Source of the DNA: Ornithinibacillus bavariensis
GTDB lineage: Bacteria; Bacillota; Bacilli; Bacillales; Amphibacillaceae
Length of the DNA: 64,000 nt
Assembly (NCBI RefSeq): GCF_050433565.1
Contig: NZ_JBNPWZ010000011.1
Coordinates: 1 to 64,000, forward strand
Direction: 5' to 3'
Shown: positions 61,267 through 64,000 of the stretch, piece after piece
How positions within the stretch are numbered: the first letter of the stretch is position 1
Layout of the letters: each line of letters opens with the position of its first letter
Made by a program: the position numbers and the translations under genes
The notes under the pieces: generated by a model
Seen by the model: only the letters and a program-made list of their open reading frames with translations
The model's database searches: none
What the model was told of the DNA's origin: nothing

Positions 61267-62271
61267 ATGCATGTTCAAATTATATTGTTCGATGGATTTG
61301 ATTTATTAGATGCAATAGCACCTTATGAAGTTTTTACTGCAGCAGCTATGTACGCAAAGGAAGAAGTTACCGTTAAACTTGTCTCAGCTGAAGGGGAACG
61401 AATGGTGACAAGTGGAGTAAAGCAGTTGAAGCTAAGAGCAAGTGAAAAATTAGTTATACAATCAGGTGGCATCATTCTTGTCCCAGGTGCATCTGGTTCA
61501 GTAGATGCAAATGATCCAGACGCTATACCAGTTAAACTACAACGAGCAACAGAAACGGAATTAAGCGATCTACTAACAGAGGCATTTCACAATCCTGACA
61601 TCTTGCTTTCCACTGTTTGTGGAGGCTCTCTTATCCTAGCAATGATCGGATTACTAGAGGGACGTTATGCAGTTTCACATCATATGGGAATGGATCTTTT
61701 GAGCACAACTGGTGCTAACGCTATTCATGCACGGGTGGTAGATGATGGTGATCTCATTACTGGAGGTGGTGTCACTTCAGGACTAGATCTTGCCCTTTAT
61801 TTAGTGGAACGAGAGCTGGGTCCTCGTATTGCACATGCTGTGGAGCAATTGTTTGAGTATGAGCGAAGAGGAACCATTTGGAGGGCAGAAGGAAATGCAC
61901 CGAATGAGAGCCAAAAAGAGGATTCCCTCGAAGCACCTATTTTAGAATCATCAAACCAAATAAACGAATTAATCGATTTTCAAGGGGTATGGGATACCAC
62001 CATTGCTACTCCCATTGGAAAATTATCCGTATTACTCTATTTATCAGCGGAAAATGGGCGGATAGTTGGAACAGCAAGGCAAGGCAAGGAACTAGTAACG
62101 TTCGATAACCCCGTATTAGAAGGAAATACCTTAAAGTGGACCATGAAAGTGACAAAGCCCATGCATCTCACGTTAAAGTTTACCGTCACTGTAGATGGAA
62201 ATGAAATGCATGGAGTTGCAAAAGCTGGAATGCTTCCATCATCCAAATTAAGTGGACATCGTATTTCATAA
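61267..62271 (+). CDS. DJ-1/PfpI-family protein with an extra C-terminal beta domain
   Basis: 334 aa. Residues 1-195 form a DJ-1/PfpI/isonitrile-hydratase-like domain: LFDGFDLLDAIAPYEVF, and the nucleophile elbow STVCGGS with C118. Residues about 235-334 are an unrelated beta-rich module (WDTTIATPIGKLSVLLYL...KLSGHR). ATG 61267 has GGAGG 8 nt upstream; the in-frame TTG at 61261 is too close. Enzymatic role unknown. Confidence 0.85.
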   Translation: MHVQIILFDGFDLLDAIAPYEVFTAAAMYAKEEVTVKLVSAEGERMVTSGVKQLKLRASEKLVIQSGGIILVPGASGSVDANDPDAIPVKLQRATETELSDLLTEAFHNPDILLSTVCGGSLILAMIGLLEGRYAVSHHMGMDLLSTTGANAIHARVVDDGDLITGGGVTSGLDLALYLVERELGPRIAHAVEQLFEYERRGTIWRAEGNAPNESQKEDSLEAPILESSNQINELIDFQGVWDTTIATPIGKLSVLLYLSAENGRIVGTARQGKELVTFDNPVLEGNTLKWTMKVTKPMHLTLKFTVTVDGNEMHGVAKAGMLPSSKLSGHRIS

Positions 62272-62286
62272 AGGAGTGTGGTAGGG

Positions 62287-62721
62287 ATGTATTCGATTTT
62301 ACTATTTGTCCACGTACTAAGTTCTTTATTTTTAGGAACCTTTCTTGCTTTACCCTTCGTGATGAATACGTTGTTCTCTAGAACAGGGGATGAGTTAAAG
62401 GCTTTGATAAGAACGGTTTTGAATTTTACTCAAGGTGGGCATTATGCATTGATTTTTTTAACCATCTCAGGAGGGTCGATGATAATGGTTTATCGATCTT
62501 ATCCTTCTAAATTATGGGTAGTACTAGCAATTGTACTACTCTTGATGATCAGTGGCATGGTGGGAATGATTCAAAAAAACATGAAAAGGATTATTGGATC
62601 AGAGAATCCAGAGGAGCTAGTAGCTAATCATAGGTTAACGTTAAAAAGATTTGCATGGTTAATTAGCTTATTCATTATTGCTGCTATTTTTATCATGACA
62701 AATCGTAGTTTATTTTATTAA
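62287..62721 (+). CDS. Four-helix integral membrane protein
   Basis: 144 aa, four predicted membrane helices (about 2-26, 50-72, 78-98, 122-140) with few charged residues. Starts ATG 62287 after AAAGGAG. Forms an apparent operon with the DJ-1 gene (15 bp) and the next gene (24 bp). Family not recognised. Confidence 0.75.
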   Translation: MYSILLFVHVLSSLFLGTFLALPFVMNTLFSRTGDELKALIRTVLNFTQGGHYALIFLTISGGSMIMVYRSYPSKLWVVLAIVLLLMISGMVGMIQKNMKRIIGSENPEELVANHRLTLKRFAWLISLFIIAAIFIMTNRSLFY

Positions 62722-62745
62722 TAAGTCAATGGAGGAATAAATGGA

Positions 62746-63360
62746 ATGAAAAAATTTACGCTCATCATGGTCCTCATTATTCCGATTATGTGGGTATTCC
62801 ATACTTTTTCAAAGAATTTCATGGTTGATCCTACATTTGAAAAATTTATATTGAAGAAGGATGACATTTTATCAAATGAATCTTTATGGGTAATTATGAT
62901 TCGTATTCATATTTTGCTAGCTATTCTATCCCTTCTTACCGGGCCATTAGGAATATTGAAGAAAATACGAGTTAACGCAATGAACTTTCATCGTTGGAAT
63001 GGACGATTATACGTCTTGTTTATTATGTTGAATTTTATTCCAGGATTCTATGTCTCCTTCTTTGCAACAGGAGGGTGGCTTAGCACAATAGGGTTTCATA
63101 TCTTAAATACATTATGGCTTGGAACGACAATGATGGGTTATTGGAATATTAAACGGAAAAGAGTAATTGTACATAGTAAGTGGATGACTCGAAGCTTCTT
63201 TCTCTCCTTTGCCAATATGACAATTTATATTATTGTGCTCATTACCCATACAATTATGAATGTACCCTATGGAATTTCCTACACGATTGCGGTGTGGTCA
63301 TGCTGGCTTCTTAATCTATTAATTGCAGAAATTTTGATTAGAAAAAAGATATTCTTATGA
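62746..63360 (+). CDS. DUF2306-like membrane protein
   Basis: 204 aa with six or so membrane helices. The central HRWNGRLYVLFI with its His/Arg, preceded by the helix with RIHILLAILSLLTGPLG, is typical of DUF2306 proteins; the HSKWMTRSF segment is another conserved charged loop. Function unknown. Shine-Dalgarno GGAGGA. Confidence 0.8.
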   Translation: MKKFTLIMVLIIPIMWVFHTFSKNFMVDPTFEKFILKKDDILSNESLWVIMIRIHILLAILSLLTGPLGILKKIRVNAMNFHRWNGRLYVLFIMLNFIPGFYVSFFATGGWLSTIGFHILNTLWLGTTMMGYWNIKRKRVIVHSKWMTRSFFLSFANMTIYIIVLITHTIMNVPYGISYTIAVWSCWLLNLLIAEILIRKKIFL

Positions 63361-63384
63361 GAAATCCCTGTGAATTGCAAAAGG

Positions 63385-63425
63385 ACAAAAGACGCTTCCT
63401 CTAGCTTTTAGAGTGTGAAGAGTCT
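63385..63425. terminator. Probable terminator between convergent genes
   Basis: Imperfect stem AAAGACGCTTC...GAAGAGTCTTT with nested CTCTA/TAGAG; T-rich at both ends. Confidence 0.5.
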
Positions 63426-63428
63426 TTA

Positions 63429-64000
63429 TTAACCCAGCGACTTTAGTTCTTCTTTTAAATAATCGATCACTGTAACACGTTTCTGACTATCTGGATTATC
63501 ATACAAAAGCTGTTCAATAAATTCCCATATGTCCTCAAGTCTTCTTCTTTTTTGATAAAACTCCAAGGCATCCTGATCAAGCGAATAATGTGGATGTCTT
63601 TTTTGGTAATCACTTAAAAATGCTTCAAAATATGGTTTGTCGACAAGGAACATCATATCAGCTTCAACAGGAGCCAATTTTAATCCTTCCCAATCGATTA
63701 ACATTAATTGCGCTGATTGCATTAAATTCCAGTAATGCAAATCAGTATGACATAAGCCCAGCCTTCCATTTTTAGTTTTTAATAGCTCTGATAGTATTTC
63801 AACCCTGTCAATCGTTTTCTTTAACACATCGCGATACATGATGATCAGTTTTCTAACGTCAATGGAAACATTTGCATTTCCATTGTCCACTATGCTTCGT
63901 AAAGGCTCTAAAAAAGGAACATGATAGTCTTCTTTTATTGCATTCGTATCAAAGGGTATATCTTCTCCATAAACATGTAGTTCTGATATCAAATATGTCA
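63429..64000 (-). CDS. APH-family phosphotransferase, C-terminal part (cut by window edge)
   Basis: At least 190 codons, open through the window end without a stop, so the N-terminal lobe lies beyond 64000. Brenner motif LCHTDLHYWNLM and metal-binding IDWEGLKLAPVEADMMFL are those of aminoglycoside/choline-type kinases. Substrate cannot be told. A TTG at 63992 is not accepted as the start because it would remove the nucleotide-binding lobe. Confidence 0.85.
   Translation of the reverse strand, partial: TYLISELHVYGEDIPFDTNAIKEDYHVPFLEPLRSIVDNGNANVSIDVRKLIIMYRDVLKKTIDRVEILSELLKTKNGRLGLCHTDLHYWNLMQSAQLMLIDWEGLKLAPVEADMMFLVDKPYFEAFLSDYQKRHPHYSLDQDALEFYQKRRRLEDIWEFIEQLLYDNPDSQKRVTVIDYLKEELKSLG

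Overview
This is the replication-origin region of a low-G+C, endospore-forming Gram-positive bacterium of the Bacillaceae. Gene order follows the Bacillus subtilis origin (noc-rsmG-mnmG-mnmE-jag-yidC-rnpA-rpmH | dnaA-dnaN-yaaA-recF-remB-gyrB-gyrA ... guaB-dacA-serS ... dck-dgk ... yaaH-tadA-SRP RNA-dnaX ... abrB-metS ... rsmA-yabG). Sporulation genes (yidC/spoIIIJ, bofA, csfB, yabG, yaaH) show it is a spore former. The coding style resembles the Oceanobacillus/Virgibacillus group, but I cannot fix the genus without a search.

Layout. (1) 1-8060, leftward: chromosome partition and nucleoid occlusion (noc plus a perfect parS), rRNA/tRNA modification (rsmG, mnmG, mnmE), membrane insertion (yidC, jag), RNase P protein and L34. 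(2) 8061-10206: bipartite oriC around dnaA, with DnaA boxes, a Spo0A box and a textbook DnaA-trio unwinding element. (3) 10207-17768: replication and topoisomerase operon. (4) 17769-27535: a degenerate HD-GYP protein, yaaC, guaB, dacA, T-box-controlled serS, tRNA-Ser, a 52-bp tandem array, and the deoxynucleoside kinases. (5) 27706-34005: a probable genomic island anchored in tRNA-Arg. It carries a higher-G+C lactococcin-972-type ABC transporter/immunity cassette (partly broken), an overlapping 36-aa peptide gene and a two-component system. It ends at a decayed copy of the tRNA 3' half. (6) 34131-39403: two small membrane-anchored proteins, CcpA-controlled acsA, a second 51/52-bp array, and the spore cortex-lytic LysM/GH18 enzyme. 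(7) 39404-58798: conserved block from tadA to yabG covering translation, DNA polymerase III clamp loader, recombination, c-di-AMP sensing, replication-initiation control (yabA), transition-state regulation (abrB), tRNA synthetase and rRNA methylation. (8) 58799-64000: accessory tail. A two-component system, three phased direct repeats that may be its target, a DJ-1/PfpI fusion, two membrane proteins and a truncated APH-family kinase replace the veg-sspF-ispE genes expected here.

How it works together. Genes diverge from oriC, so nearly all housekeeping genes are co-directional with replication. Initiation control is dense: DnaA, YabA, a Spo0A box in oriC, Noc and parS. Most promising for new biology are the two unrelated tandem arrays that share a 51-52-bp period and both lie in terminator-flanked convergent gaps, and the tRNA-Arg island with its overlapping small-peptide gene and homopolymer-frameshifted membrane protein.
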